Assembly: GCA_963693315.1 (NCBI GenBank) | Contig: OY856186.1 | Coordinates: 278,957,491-279,021,490, forward strand | Length of the DNA stretch: 64,000 bases | Origin: Diogma glabrata | Lineage: Eukaryota > Arthropoda > Insecta > Diptera > Cylindrotomidae | Direction: 5' to 3' | Shown: piece after piece, positions 44,369 through 56,570 of the stretch | Position numbering within the stretch: the stretch's first letter is position 1 | Layout: every line of letters begins with the position of its first letter | Made by a program: the position numbers and the translations under genes | Notes under the pieces: generated by a model | Database searches by the model: none | The model's input: the letters and a program-made list of their open reading frames with translations, nothing else | What the model was told of the DNA's origin: nothing

Positions 44369-44628
44369 TTTACATTATATGGGATTTTTTGCATTAAATT
44401 TTCAAAATTTTTTTCATTCAAAATTATGTTTTTTAATTGAATTTCTGTTAAATTTTTAAGCATCGAAAAATATGAACTATTTCTATAATGCACCAAAAAC
44501 CAGTGAATATTTAAAATATGTGTGTCATAATCGAATTGTATCGTATATTTGCCGAATATTATATTCGTTTTTTATACTTCCGTTGCAAAATTCTCAAAAC
44601 GCGCCTAAAGAAGTTTTACTTCAAAAAA
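44369..44628 (-). repeat. segment B, outer copy
   Basis: Reverse complement of 32764-33024, ending in AAAGAAGTTTTACTTCAA. It directly follows the end of the right arm. The 52-residue open frame it encodes in part is the same in both copies, but no function is suggested. Confidence 0.85.
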
Positions 44629-44754
44629 TTTGGATTTTACCTCTTATTTTATTTTTATTTCCTTCATTCCTTCCTATGTTATATTTTATATGTGATATGA
44701 TTTATTGTTCAGTTATCCGTTTTTTAAGCATAACAAAATAAAATTGTGTCGATC

Positions 44755-44880
44755 AAAACCTTAGAACGAATGTTGTTGTGTGACCTAGGTCTTAAAAGTT
44801 TTTGATGTGTTGTTATGACACATAAGACAATTCCTACTACGCAACACATTTCATTTTAAAATCTGTTTATAACTTTCTCT
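44755..44880 (+). repeat. LINE family L1 3' tail
   Basis: TTAGAACG, then GACCTAGGTCTTAAAAG, GTGTTGTTATGACACATAAG and CGCAACACATTTCATTTTAA match the end of the LINE at 45497-46217 with substitutions. Only the untranslated tail is left. Confidence 0.75.
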
Positions 44881-44919
44881 CCTTATGTTTGTGTAATTAT
44901 TTCATGTTTACTATGGCCT

Positions 44920-45148
44920 CACACAAAAAAATTTTATGGTTAAATTGATCAAAAAGAACCATACTTTTGGAGAACCATACTATAGTGATATGTTAACTAT
45001 ATTTTATGGTTGCTACGAACCATACTATGGTGATAGATAACCAAATTGTATGGTTGTTATTATAGATACAGAACCATGCTATGATTATAATTGACCACAT
45101 TATGGTTCTCTAAAATATGATCAATTTAACCATAAAATTTTTTTGTGT
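44920..45148. mobile_element. 229-bp palindromic miniature element
   Basis: CACACAAAAAAATTTTATGG, then TTAAATTGATCA, at the left returns as the reverse complement at the right. GAACCATA words alternate in both senses through the middle. Non-coding, MITE-like. Confidence 0.8.
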
Positions 45149-45496
45149 GTATTTGGGAATCTGCATATTTTAATTGAAATAATATATAATCTAAAATTAC
45201 ATGACAGGGAATCAATCAACTCAAATTTGTAAAATGATTTTTATAGTTTAAAAATAAATGTTTTTATCAATTTATTTCTAATGCGTGACAAAAACAAATA
45301 TTCGACACAAATTCAATTCGAACAGAAACAATGTCATTTCGATTAGAATTATTTTGTAATTATAATAAAGTTTTATCATTTCAATAAGATGTAATGAATA
45401 TGATCAATACAAATACCATAATTGATTGAAAAAAAAAAAACGGTGGCACTATATCAGGTAATTTGCTATTATAAGTATAATTGAACCAATAGGTGA
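45149..45496. other. AT-rich spacer
   Basis: Nothing recognised. Confidence 0.4.
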
Positions 45497-46217
45497 ATGT
45501 AAAAACATTCGTTTATTCGGTGTCACAGTTTCAAATGACCTACTCTGGAACGATCATGTAATGGCGATGGCAAAAAGCGCGTCTAAAAAACTCGGCCTCC
45601 TAAATGGATGCAAAAAATTTTTCACTCCATAACAATTGCTCCATGTTTATAAGTCCTATATTCGTCCCTGTATGGAGTACTGCTGTCAAGTTTGGGGTGC
45701 TGCCTCTGTTTCCATCTTGGCCCTCTTGGACTCTGTTCAAAAGCGAGCTATACGAATTGTGGGTGATCGAACTTTGACATCAAAACTTGATTCCCTACAA
45801 CACCGTCGCACTGTTGCTGACCTCGTTGTTTTTTACAAATATCGTCATCAGCAGTGCTCAGATGAAATCAGCGGCATCATGCCTCAAACTTATTCTTACC
45901 TCCGTTCCACTCGGCAATCGGCTGACGCAACCGGTGAAACGGTAAAGATCCCGCGCTGTCATACTGGCAGATCGCAGAGAGACTTCTTTGTCCGAACTGC
46001 GTACAAATGGAATAGTTTGCCGGAACACTTAGTCTCAGGTGGTTTCAACCCACAGATGTTTAAAAAAAGCGTTAATCTACACCTTAGAACGCCAGTTGTT
46101 GTGGGACCCAGGTCTAGACCTAGGTCTTAAAAGGTATTTATGTGTTGTTGTGACACATATTCTAAACCCTATTACACAACACATTTTATTAAAAAAAAAA
46201 AAAAAAAAAAAAAATTG
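45497..46217 (+). pseudogene. 5'-truncated LINE (family L1), reverse transcriptase C-terminus
   Basis: The frame begins with RLFGVTVSNDLLWNDHV and KLGLLNGCKKFF, the connection after the polymerase core. It meets a TAA near 45630, then runs on for 164 codons with YIRPCMEYCCQVWGA, LLDSVQKRAIRIVGD and QHRRTVADLVVFYKY, ending around a KWNSLPEHL motif. This is the 3' end typical of Jockey/CR1-superfamily elements. A short tail, GTGTTGTTGTGACACATATT, leads to 24 or more A residues at 46192-46217. The palm and YADD box are missing, so this is a standard 5' truncation. Tail copies of the same family lie at 44755-44880 and 20546-22662. Confidence 0.85.
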
Positions 46218-47316
46218 CTGCATAGAAAATCGTCTATAGAATTCAGATAAGAATACAGTAGAGAAAAGGTACTCAGTTGTGATTAGAATCAGCTTAGTAA
46301 TTTGTACTGCAAAAGCTGCGCCATAAAAACGAAATAAAACAATACTAAATAAATTTTGCGGTTTTTCTTGCGAAAGCTAAAAAAATGTTTTTAATGAACA
46401 AAAAATTCATGTAGATTGAACTATTTAATGGCAAAAGTATTGAGTACCATCTGCAAGGTCGTCACTATTATAATTTATAATTTTGAAAGTTTGTTCACTT
46501 TTCTTAGTTACATACTTGCAGTCCTTGGGCATGTAAAATGATTGGTAGTGTGGCATTTAAGATTTTTCATAAAACAGTGAAAAACATTTTTCGTTTTCAC
46601 TGCTATTTAAACTATAGAGACCGCCGATTATTAGTTAATTTAGTTAACAGTTCGTCTATCACCACTATGTATTAATAAAGAAACTAAAACAGAAACCCGA
46701 ATTTTTAATTGGATATTTTTGCTTAAAACCAATTATTGCATAATAAAATTATTGACACACAATCCAACTGTCAAAATCTATATGCAATAACCCATAATTG
46801 TCACACACTTATAAAATTAAATAATAAAACTCTTCCTTTTGAATTAAATTGATCATAAATCGAATGCGTTCACTTCACATTTTACGAATAATCAATAACA
46901 ATAATAAATATGATAAATAAACATAATAAAACTTGAGTAATTGTAATAATTGGAAGTCAAATAACTAGGTCACTTCATTCAATATTTGAGCACAGAACAC
47001 ATTCATGTACACTGTAAAATGTATATGCATAAAATTGTTATCTCTTATTGATTAATTTCACTGATTAAATTAAAAACGCCAATAAGAAATTGAAGAAATT
47101 GTTAACTAGTTGTTAAGTTTAAACAAACAAAATTATTAAAATGTGTCTTATTGATTGAAATTCAATTTAAATATAACAAGACAGCTTCCATGTTTTTAGT
47201 TTTCTACAAAAAACACACTTTAGTTTTCTACAAAAAACAATCATGAAAGAAATACAATTTTTCATGAATAGAATTGATCGTTTTAATCTGTAAAAATATT
47301 TTTTTCCAACCAGACC
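46218..47316. other. AT-rich sequence, nothing recognised
   Basis: No coding frame, hairpin or repeat recognised. Confidence 0.45.
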
Positions 47317-47970
47317 AAAATAGTAGATTTTGCAACAAGAGATGAAAACGCTGCTTTTTCGTGGGAAAAAATTTACGAATGTAAAATATTTTTATCTGGC
47401 GTAGGAAATGCCATTTTTTCTATAATAGTAAACATATAATAGATATTTATTATAAATTATTAAATTAGATATCTAAAACATAACATTCAAAATTCATATT
47501 CTATTTCTTTATGGTTGCTTTGTTTTAAAAACCACAAAATTACATTAAAAACCCATAGCAACTACAATTTGTATTTTAGCGAAAATTATTTTACACTAGA
47601 GGAAAAAATGCCATTTTCACAGGGGATTAAGCCTGCTTGAAAATAGACTTTTCATCTGATATCATAGAAAATAGTATATTTTCGTACAAGAGATGAAAAC
47701 ATTGTTTTTTTCGTGAGTAAACATTTGTGAGACGCGCTAGCGTCGAGTGAGACATGTTTACGGACGAAAACGTTTTTATCTCGCGTAGGAAATGCAATTT
47801 TTTCTATGATAGTATATATATAATCGATATTTACTATAAATTATAAAGTTAGAAATCGACAACAAAACAGTCAAAATTCATATTCTATTTTTTCATGGTT
47901 ACGTTGTTTAAAATACTTTGTAAAATTATATGAAAAACCATAGCAACTATAATTTGTTATTCTTTTTCAC
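47317..47970 (+). repeat. diverged tandem duplication, unit about 345 bp
   Basis: ACAAGAGATGAAAAC, then TCTGGCGTAGGAAATGC, TATTTACTATAAATTAT-type and CATAGCAACTA-AATTTG blocks occur in the same order starting near 47337 and 47680. The second unit has an extra hairpin, GAGACGCGCTAGCGTCGAG, near 47730. Non-coding. Confidence 0.7.
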
Positions 47971-48569
47971 TAGTGAATTGACTTTTCGCATAGAAAAAAT
48001 GATTATTATTTGATAAAAAATTGGTTTAGTTTGAGATGTAAAATAATTATAATTTATATTTTACATATTTTACAATTTTGTTAAATAAAAACTGGTATAA
48101 GATCGCGATGCTCAGCTATCGCGTCACTCCACAACATTTTGCTCGTCCCAGAATCCATAATTGTGTATCCTATTATTAGTTTTTAATGTATTATTAGTTT
48201 TTAATGTCAGGTTTTTAATAGTCATTTTTTAATGGTCAGACAAATTTTGACTTTTAATGGTGTTTATCTTAATTTTTCAGGAAAGTTGTTTTTAACATAG
48301 AAAGTTATGACTATAGCAAGTACTTTGACATTTAAATTTAAAATTTTCAAAAAGTGGAGTTAGTCGCTTTGTGCAGTTAACGGCACATATCATATTTATA
48401 ACACATTTTTGGTGTAACCCATTGGTTAGTCCCATTTACAACATTTTATTAAGTATGCTTTTGATTATAAGATCAAATCTAGTGGCTTCGTTCTTTTAAG
48501 CCTTCTGCCAACAACGGGCACATCCATTAGCTGGCGTATTTCAATATTTTAATGTACGCAAATACGCGT
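47971..48569. other. AT-rich sequence, nothing recognised
   Basis: A duplicated TTATTAGTTTTTAATGT near 48171-48206 is the only pattern seen. Confidence 0.4.
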
Positions 48570-50060
48570 GGTGTGTTTAATTGCATATTTTTTTATTTAA
48601 TTCTTCACGAACTCTATCTTTAGGTCCCTATGGAGGTCTTCGTTTCTGATGTACCACGGGGCATTAACAATGCAACGCAGGACTTTGTTTTGGAACGACT
48701 GGATAATTTTCGCGTTCGTTTTCTTAGTACAGCCCCATAGTTGTATACCATACGTCCACACTGGTTTCAGTATTTGACGATACAGAAGCAGTTTGTTTTG
48801 AATAGATAGTACTGAATTTCTTCCAAGTAATCAGTACATCTTTCTGAACTTCAAATTCAGCTCTTCTTTTTTCTTTTTAACATGTTCCTTCCATCTCAGT
48901 TTAGCATCCAGTGTCATACCTAGATATTTTGCTGTGTTTACATAAGCAACTTGTGTTGAGTGGATTTTCAGAGATATTTGGCTTACTTTTTGGTTAGTGA
49001 GATTAACATGAGAGGATTTTGTTTCATTCAGCTTAATTCGCCATCTTTTTGTCCAGTTGTGAATTATATTAGTAGCGTATGGCAGTTTGCTAGTTGCCTC
49101 TTGCCCTCTTATATGGTTTTTCCGTTGGTCAAAATTACGGTATCATCTGCAAAGGTTGCAATAGTTGTTTTGCTTAGGCTAGGCAAATCTCTTGTTTATA
49201 GCAGGTATAGTACTGGTCCTAGGACACTACCCTGTGCGACTCCTACATTAATCTTTTTCAATGTGCAATAATTATCATCATATTTGACTCTAAAGTGGCG
49301 GTCATCCAAATAAGAGCTCAAAATTTCATAAAACTGTTTGGGCAGATCTCTATGCAACTTATACATTAAGCCCCGATGCCATACTTTATCAAAAGATTGA
49401 GCGACATAAAGAAAAACTGCGGAGCATACCCTTTTGGCTTCAATGGTTTCTTCAATAATATTCGTGATCCTGTGCACTTGTTCAATGGTAGAGTCGTTTT
49501 CTCTGAAACCAAACTGATGCGAAGGTATGAGGTTTTTATTTTCTATTACTGGCATAAGTCTTTTAAGAAAAAGTTTTTCAAAAAGTTTCGCTATCGTTGG
49601 GAGTAATGATATCGGTCTATAAGAGATTTTGTCATTTGGTGATTTATTCGATTTCAGGCTTCAATCAGCCTTTCTAGCTCTATTTCTAGCTGTTCTGGGT
49701 TTCTAATAGGTACTTGTAGATCTATTTTCTCTTCTATACACTCACGAAAAACATTCCAATTTGTGTTTTTACCTGTTAGTTTAGGTGCATATGTCCGCTT
49801 GATTATATTTTCACTGTCATTATAACAGGAGAGTGATCTGATGACAACTCTTCATTATTTTCAATATCTATGTAGTTTTTTGACATATTCCTTGTAATAA
49901 AGTCTATTAAATCAGGTACCTTACCTTACCACCGGAACCACCGGAATGAAAATCACACTTTTTTATCTGTCCTGCTTCGTACAGCTCTTCGCCTTTTGTT
50001 GTGGTGATTCTTGATCCCCAATATGTATTTTTTGAGTTAAAATCTCCACCAGTGATCTCT
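48570..50060 (-). pseudogene. jockey-clade LINE relic: endonuclease, reverse transcriptase, C-terminus
   Basis: Minus strand, decayed. The endonuclease part (about 50060-49780) shows GGDFNSKNTYWGSR, DLIDFITRNM in another phase, and SSDHSPVI-like sequence, with a frame break around a GGTACC duplication near 49915. After an internal deletion the polymerase part shows PISLLPTIAKLFEKL and an open run (49555-49196) with HQFGFRENDSTIEQV, AQSFDKVWHRGL and GVAQGSVLGPVLYLL. Beyond a break the FADDTVIL catalytic box is readable near 49150, then NTAKYLGMTLDAKLRW. The C-terminal WTYGIQLWGC and KVLRCIVNAPWY complete it to about 48600. Order and motifs fit Drosophila-like jockey elements. Multiple stops; inactive. 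No clear poly(A) remains, although an A-run lies near 48590. Confidence 0.85.
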
Positions 50061-51989
50061 CTTATATTTTTCATAAAATTGCACGTTAATCAAATTTTAA
50101 GATTTAGTATTCCGTTTAAATTAGTCGATTGTTTTTTGTTTATCAAAATATTAAAAAGAAAACAACGTCAATTACTAATTAATTATGCGACATTTTATAC
50201 CATATAGATAAATAGATTAAAACTTAAGTTAAAACGTTAAAACTTAATTTCAAATATCAAATTTATGTTTTATTTTATTTTTAAATTCTTTAAATTGACT
50301 AGTTGTGAATAAAATAACATACAAACTTCGATAGAAAGTTTCATATCCGTCTCGTACTATAAATTCCTTGCGCACTATGCACTTCGGCCATCTATTTAAG
50401 CCGGTTTTTCACCTCGATGTGTAATATACTATTGTTTCTCTATGAATTCGCATAAAACTTATTTTATTTCAATTGAAAACAGATTATTTTAATTGATAAT
50501 TGGATGTCGGAATGTGTATTGAAAAGCAGGTGTTATTTTTAAATCTCATTCCAATTCAGATGTGCGCAAGAATTGATTTCGAACAAAACGTATGGAATTG
50601 ATAGCTGTGATATCTGTAGATAGAAAAATTTATGTGATTCTTGTGAATTCTTTATTTTATAATCACCGTCATAATTTCCATGAATAATTTTGCGGTGCAA
50701 CACCCTGCTAGGATTTTAAACTTCTCTGATTTTATTATTTTTCTTCTTCATAAAATTATCTGCAAAAACAAAATAAAATCGTAAGAAAAAAAACACTTCT
50801 TTATTTATTATTTTAAAAACAGTTTCTAAATAAAAAAAACACATAAACTAAATAAAATATGTACAAAACTAAATAAATAAATATATTCACGATTTTACGA
50901 AATAATCATTAAAATGAATAAATTGATGACATCATAATTTTTACTAAAATAATACGCGTAAGTCTTATGTTCTTATAAAATAAAATTACATCATTTTCAC
51001 AATGTAAACATTACAAATGAAATTAAAAAGATATACTACAAAGTAGTACGTGATTGTTTATAGATTGTAGCATATTCCATTATTTATTTTACAATATACA
51101 ATAGAATAAGTAAAATTTATCAATGTACATAAATCGGATTACGGATATTGTGTTTCGTATATGAATTTTATCACTTATTAATTTAATTAATTAACTTTTT
51201 CACAATTAATTAACGTTAATCAAATTTATTTGATTGACAGTTATTGGGCATCAAAGGAAAATATTGTAAAAGTACAAAAAAACAAAATTTGAACGGCTTT
51301 TTACATATAATTTAGGCTTTTTCTCGTAAGAGTGGTAACAAGTAATGATTGGGATATTATTAAATAAAATTACACATGTAGGAGCTCTCATGAAAAATCG
51401 AATTTATAATCTCTCTTAGTTATATCATCTTGAGTAGGTGTGTTTTTTTAAATTTTTCGTTATTTCTTTTATATTTTATAAGAATCAACATTCTTATTCA
51501 TTTGCATTATTTCGTCTATATGATAATCTATAAAAAGTACAAATCATGGTCAATGTCGAACATACTGTATCACAACTATTACTTATTTGCCTTATCTGAC
51601 ATTATGATTAATTTAAATTTTAAAACTACTACTTGGAGCCTACGTTAACAATATATACAAACAAAAATTCAATCGATGTTTTTGATTTTCATAAAATATA
51701 ACAATTAATCAAAGTTTTTATGTCATTAGAGTTTTGAAATTTTAAATTAGGCTTAGCGAATCAATTTCTTAATGATTTACGTTACGGTTACATACAAATT
51801 AATATTATCAATGCCGATTGTGAATTATATTTTAATAAAGTTAAAATCAACGATTTAAACAAAAAGTTGTTTTTTTATGTATGTAACCCGGCGTCTCCAT
51901 TATGATAATTTCCAGCACCATAGTGAATTTTTCAATGGATGTGTGAGTATATTACACAAAAAACTTTGCTATCATGCAAATTATCGACT
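50061..51989. other. AT-rich sequence, nothing recognised
   Basis: No coding frame with family resemblance; short frames at 50001-50207 and 51430-51648 look random. No inverted repeat found by eye. Confidence 0.45.
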
Positions 51990-52225
51990 GATATTTGACT
52001 AAAAATTATCAGTTGTAATTTCCCAAGGGCGGTGATAATTCGAAATAATTTTTTGCCAAAACTTTCGAAAGCAAGTATCTTGATAAAAGCATGAGGCCGT
52101 AGGCCGAGGGCTATTATCAATACCACTTGCTTGAGGAATTTTCAAAAAAATGTGACAATTTATCTATGAACGAGGGGAATTCGTTTAGAAAATTTTTTGC
52201 CATTTTTCATTTCTTTATATATTTT
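51990..52225. repeat. dispersed repeat family U, copy 2
   Basis: Inverted match of 26500-26720, with GGCGGTGATAATTCGAAATA, GCATGAGGCCGTAGGCC and GAGGGGAATTCGTTTAGAA. Non-coding; the 64-codon frame within it is a shadow. Confidence 0.65.
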
Positions 52226-52454
52226 TTATGAATTATACGTTGGCCTACTTAATTATTTCAAAAATTATTTGATAATTTTTAATATCCCAGTAGGTCAGAC
52301 GTATAACTATTTGTTATTAGTATAATTCAAATGTTATTGGTGAAATTAAATGATGTCATTACATTTTAGAGAATTTTATTGGGTTAAAATAAAATATGTT
52401 CATAATAATATGTACGAAATCCTACGAAATTATTACGAAAAGTTTTGTTTCTTT

Positions 52455-53681
52455 ATAATTAAAAATGTTTTTTATTCGCCTACATATTAAAGTGGTACTT
52501 TATTACTGTGATTTGCGGCTGTAAAGTGTCACCTTTTAACCATATATTTTGTTGTCATAGTTACGTCCGAAAAAGTAAAAAACATTTGTATTTTTTTTTT
52601 TTTTTATTAATTAGTTAAACATGTTTAGCACACTAAATATGAAATATTCTTTATTTAGACTCTTTGAATATCCGAAGATACCATGTCAACTATAAAGGAA
52701 GGAGATGAGGAAAATGGAAGGAATAGGGATATAGGGATAACTATACTAATTTTTTTAAATGATGATGGACATTTTCTTCAAATGCCTGAGGGGAAAATTC
52801 ATCGGGAAATACAGAGGAAGGCAATGAGTTCCATAATTTGACCACTCTATTAAAATAGTCGTTTTGGAAGGACACAGTTCTACAACGAGGTATTTGTACA
52901 ACAAATGGATGGGATAACTCGGCAGCTCTTGTTTGTCGATTATACTGCGCACACGATGGAAGGATATTTTGAATTTCCTTAGAGGAGAGTTCGCTAAAGT
53001 TATATTTATAGTAGATTGACAATTCAGCCACATTTCTTCTGTGCTGGAGTGAATCAAGCTGGTCCGTTAGTTCGGTATCACCAATCAACCGTATTGCTTT
53101 TCTCTGTACAGAGTCTAGACAATTTATTGTTGACTGACAAGCACCTCCCCAAACATGACAGCAGTACTCCATACATAGACGAATAAAGGACTTGAAGATT
53201 AGCAAAATTTGCTCGGGATTGAAATACTTTTTACATCGACTCAAGAATCCTAATTTTTGCATTGCAGATTTAGTGAGGTTGAACACATGTTTATTCCTTA
53301 AATTTTATAAAAAAACAGAATTTTTATCAAAGTAGCCTTTAAATTCAAAATTTCATTATCCAACTAAAATTATTGTTATTATTTGTTGTCAATAATTGTA
53401 TAACTTTATTTTGAAAAAAATAACAAATATTTTGTCAAAGGTTGCAAATTTTCATTTCAAAATTTATGCAAAATTATAACTTTGATTTAGAATAAACAAT
53501 TTTTTTTAAATATTTTGCTAGCGGCGAATAAAAAATAGTATTTGACGCACGGACGTAAGCTATTTTGGACTTAATGTGGGTGCAAATCTCGGTTAGCGCC
53601 TCGATTTGCAAATTCCACATACGTCCAAAATCTTTAGATTTACGTCCTTGCATCATAATGTAATATTGTAGTGCCAACATA
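52455..53681 (-). repeat. dispersed repeat family R, minus-strand copy split by a LINE
   Basis: Colinear with 19430-19945 on both sides of the LINE at 52590-53300. The flank on the plus-strand right (53301-53681) matches 19430-19800, including the hairpin, and the left flank (52455-52589) matches 19805-19940. The uninterrupted copy shows the junction to lie near GAATA before ACAAATGTTTTTTAC. Confidence 0.8.
52590..53300 (-). pseudogene. 5'-truncated LINE (family L2), reverse transcriptase C-terminus
   Basis: An uninterrupted frame of 181 codons (53286-52741) without its N-terminus. It shows KLGFLSRCKKYF, FIRLCMEYCCHVWGGA, LDSVQRKAIRLIGD and HRRNVAELSIYYKYNF, then RVVKLWNSLPSSVFP. These are the same blocks as in the LINE at 45497-46217 at clearly lower identity, so a sister family. 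A roughly 130-bp 3' tail (TAGTTGACATGGTATCTTCG onward) ends in an A-run at about 52590-52606. No stop interrupts the remaining frame, which suggests a younger copy. It sits inside repeat family R. Confidence 0.85.
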
Positions 53682-54017
53682 TTCATTCCTTAGATATTTG
53701 TTTTGTTTTTATTTCAAAACATATTATAACAATTTATTTTCGAACTATTCCGTTTTAGGTAGATTTCATATAAAAATCTACCTATTGAAATGTGCCTCAT
53801 CTCGAAAGGAAGATCGAAAAAAACGACGACTTATTTAAAACTTATTTATGTAAACTTACTAATTCTGTATTCACCACCATTTTAAATAAGTATTTAAAAG
53901 CTTAGTTTGACAGCAACATAAAAGCAAATTCGAAAATAAATTTAATTAAAACGATTTATTTAATTTGATCAATTAAAGAGTTTTCAAAACTATTTTTTTC
54001 ACTTTAAATTATTATAT
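53682..54017. other. AT-rich spacer
   Basis: Nothing recognised, apart from a GTAGATTT-TATAAAAATCTAC hairpin near 53759-53784. Confidence 0.4.
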
Positions 54018-54536
54018 TGTTACGTTACATTACAGCTTCAGAAACTCCAACGGTTGATTTTAGAAATTTCCAGTAACACAACGTTCAAAATAATACACAA
54101 AACATCTCCTCTAAATAACATTTACATTTACAAAAACGAATTTAAAAGTAACATCTATTAACACGGTTTTATATACACGATATAACGTTTTGTTTACAAT
54201 TAATTTCATTCGGCCTAAAATGCCTACTTAAATACTATTCCGTAAAATCTAGAAAAATCGATATTATTCTAACCCTCTTTTATCGAGAATGTCCCATAAA
54301 ACAAAATAACGAATAATGCGTATCTGTGAGCTTACTGTAAAAAAGGTTATAGAAATCAAATCTACCAAATAAAATTATTCTGAGCTTTCTAAGAAAACAA
54401 CAAGAATCATAAGCGTTTTATAATCATTGATGATTACGAATTTTATTTCGTAATCTTATACAGTTTGGCTTCACTTTCGTTGGATTAAATAGATTTTTAT
54501 GTTATATTTCGTTATAGTTTTGTTAAAACCGTAACA
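54018..54536 (-). mobile_element. solo LTR of family Z, 519 bp, with ATAT duplication
   Basis: The ends are TGTTACG and CGTAACA, a TG...CA pair. ATAT precedes (54014-54017) and follows (54537-54540). On the minus strand a TATATAAAA box sits about 170 bases before the end, and the end region matches 4600-4760. It is best explained by recombination between the two LTRs of a full element. A 4-bp AT-type target fits Gypsy elements. The short terminal inverted repeat TGTTACG is also usual. Confidence 0.8.
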
Positions 54537-54540
54537 ATAT

Positions 54541-55246
54541 TAATTTTATTACGGATCGAAAAAGAAATTTTATTCCTTAAAATCATTTAACAAAAAAATA
54601 TTTGACACTGACATATCAAATTGAATTTTTCTATAAAAAAAAATTGCAAATCACCTCTTTAGGTAACTAATTTAAATAAGTAAGTCTCCACAAATAAGTT
54701 TCAAATAAGCTTTGGTTTAGAATACAGCCAAAACATTTATTTCAAAACAGATGTCGTGAAAATCCCCTGAACGCATTCTAAATTTTATTTCGTATTGACG
54801 TCACACTGTGCTAAAAGACAATAGCAATAACCTTAAAAAACTACACTATCGATAAATTTAAGTACTGTAAACTGTCCGCATCTTTAAATTGTGCTGAAAT
54901 CAATCTATTGTAATGAAGATGTCAACTCATATTTAAAGAGAAATTCATACTTAAATAATAGTTTTTATTTTCCTTATATTTTTTCACGGGAATGAAATTA
55001 TGGAAAATAATGATGGGAAAACCAATATTTTATTATTTTTATCAAAATTAATTTTAATAAATTTTCTTGTTAATATTGAAATGATGATAATTTGAACGAA
55101 ACGGAAAAAGACCGTAGCAATAACTTTAAAAAACTGGATTATCGATCAATTTAAAATTCGTAAAAAGAAATTTTTATGAATTCATGAATAAAAAACAATA
55201 ATTTTAAAGGTATTTAATAAAAATTTAAAAAAAACAATAAAAAAAT
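54541..55246. other. AT-rich sequence with a small direct repeat
   Basis: CAATAACCTTAAAAAACTAC, then TATCGATAAATTTAA, at 54826-54862 recurs with changes at 55110-55150. No gene recognised. Confidence 0.4.
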
Positions 55247-55315
55247 GTACGACTCCAGGAATTGAACTCTCGACCGATAGAACCTCAGTCGACCGCGATA
55301 TCCATATTGCAATTT
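55247..55315 (-). repeat. tRNA-like unit
   Basis: The minus strand reads TATGGATATCGCGGTCGACT, then GAGAGTTCAATTCCTGGAGT, which fit the A-box and B-box regions of a tRNA. The stems do not close well and no CCA-adjacent acceptor is evident. SINE head or tRNA pseudogene. Confidence 0.45.
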
Positions 55316-55374
55316 AGTGTGACGATAATTTGAATAATATAAAGTTATCCCCATACACAGTCGCACAACGCGCC

Positions 55375-55900
55375 TAAGGAAGTTTTCACTTAAAAAAATC
55401 GTTGTGTGTCAAAAGAATGATTTTCATATATTTCGTTTCCCAATTTTTTTAAGAAATTATAATACATTCTCGGCTAGAAAGATATAAAACATAAAAGTTA
55501 TTATTTGGATGACATGAAATGTAATAAAACATTAAATTTGACATGAAGTGTGTCAAAACAATCGTAAAATGTGTCAATAAAATGATTTTCATTCTTTTTT
55601 TAGCCAATTTTTTTGAAAAACATAAAATTAATTATTTGTAGGACATGAAATGTAAATGAACATGAAATTGGACATGAAATATGGATCAATCCAGTTTCAG
55701 CTCCTCCCAACTTTTAGGAACAGCAATTTTTGTGTGATTTCAGAATCCACGACTTCTGAATAACAGAAACAGTTGGAAAATTATTTTGAATTTTTGATTA
55801 TGTTATAATTTTTGCAATATTTTTGTAATTTTGAAATTTCAATCTTTGATTTTGGATTAATTTTTGCGTTATTTTTAGAATTTTAAATAAAGTTTTGTAG
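55375..55900 (+). repeat. fragment of repeat family T
   Basis: CGCGCCTAAGGAAGTTTTCAC is followed by two diverged 140-bp-type units (AATGATTTTCATTCTTTTT, then GACATGAAATGTAA) and AATATTTTTGTAATTTTGAA-type units. It matches the interior of 24690-26250 loosely. Its start carries the GAAGTNNNACTT-type motif seen at segment B. Confidence 0.6.
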
Positions 55901-56570
55901 AGGTCAATGAATTTAAATCTAAATAATTAATCTCTACAAACATAAATGATAAATCGATCTTTTACTCGTGACACTGTTATGAACGCCCTAAAATTAACAA
56001 CAAAATTCTTAATTCTATACTATTATTGTTGCTTAATATAATCTTGTTTAAACATTCTCCCTCTACGTCTTAAAATATAAATTAAGGGGAAATGTTATTA
56101 TAAAATGAATTAAACACCAATTAAAAATAATCAGTATAGATCTCGGATCTAAAAGAAAATAATGTTATTTATTTTAATAAGCATAAATACAAAAACAATA
56201 AATTTAAATGTTGTGAGTTTATTTTGCTTACTAAAGAATATAAAAACTACATAGTGACTCGGTACCGCTACAACACCAACCGTCTAAACATTGATCGATG
56301 TAAGTCACATTGCAGCGCTAAACGAAAAAAATAAATGTATAAATAAAATAAATAATGTATAAATAATAACAATAAAATATTATATTTTAATTATCATGTC
56401 AGATAGGCTAAATTCATATGTTTTTGTTTGGCGTGTACAGTCCATGATATGTTTTGTTTATCAAATATAAAAATGTATATAATTAATTGTTGCTTGAAAT
56501 GCTGATAGACCAACTCATAGAACCCAGAATAATTTTAATGATTTTAGTTTAAAAATTCTGATATTTTAAT
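55901..56570. other. AT-rich sequence, nothing recognised
   Basis: No gene or repeat recognised. Confidence 0.4.
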
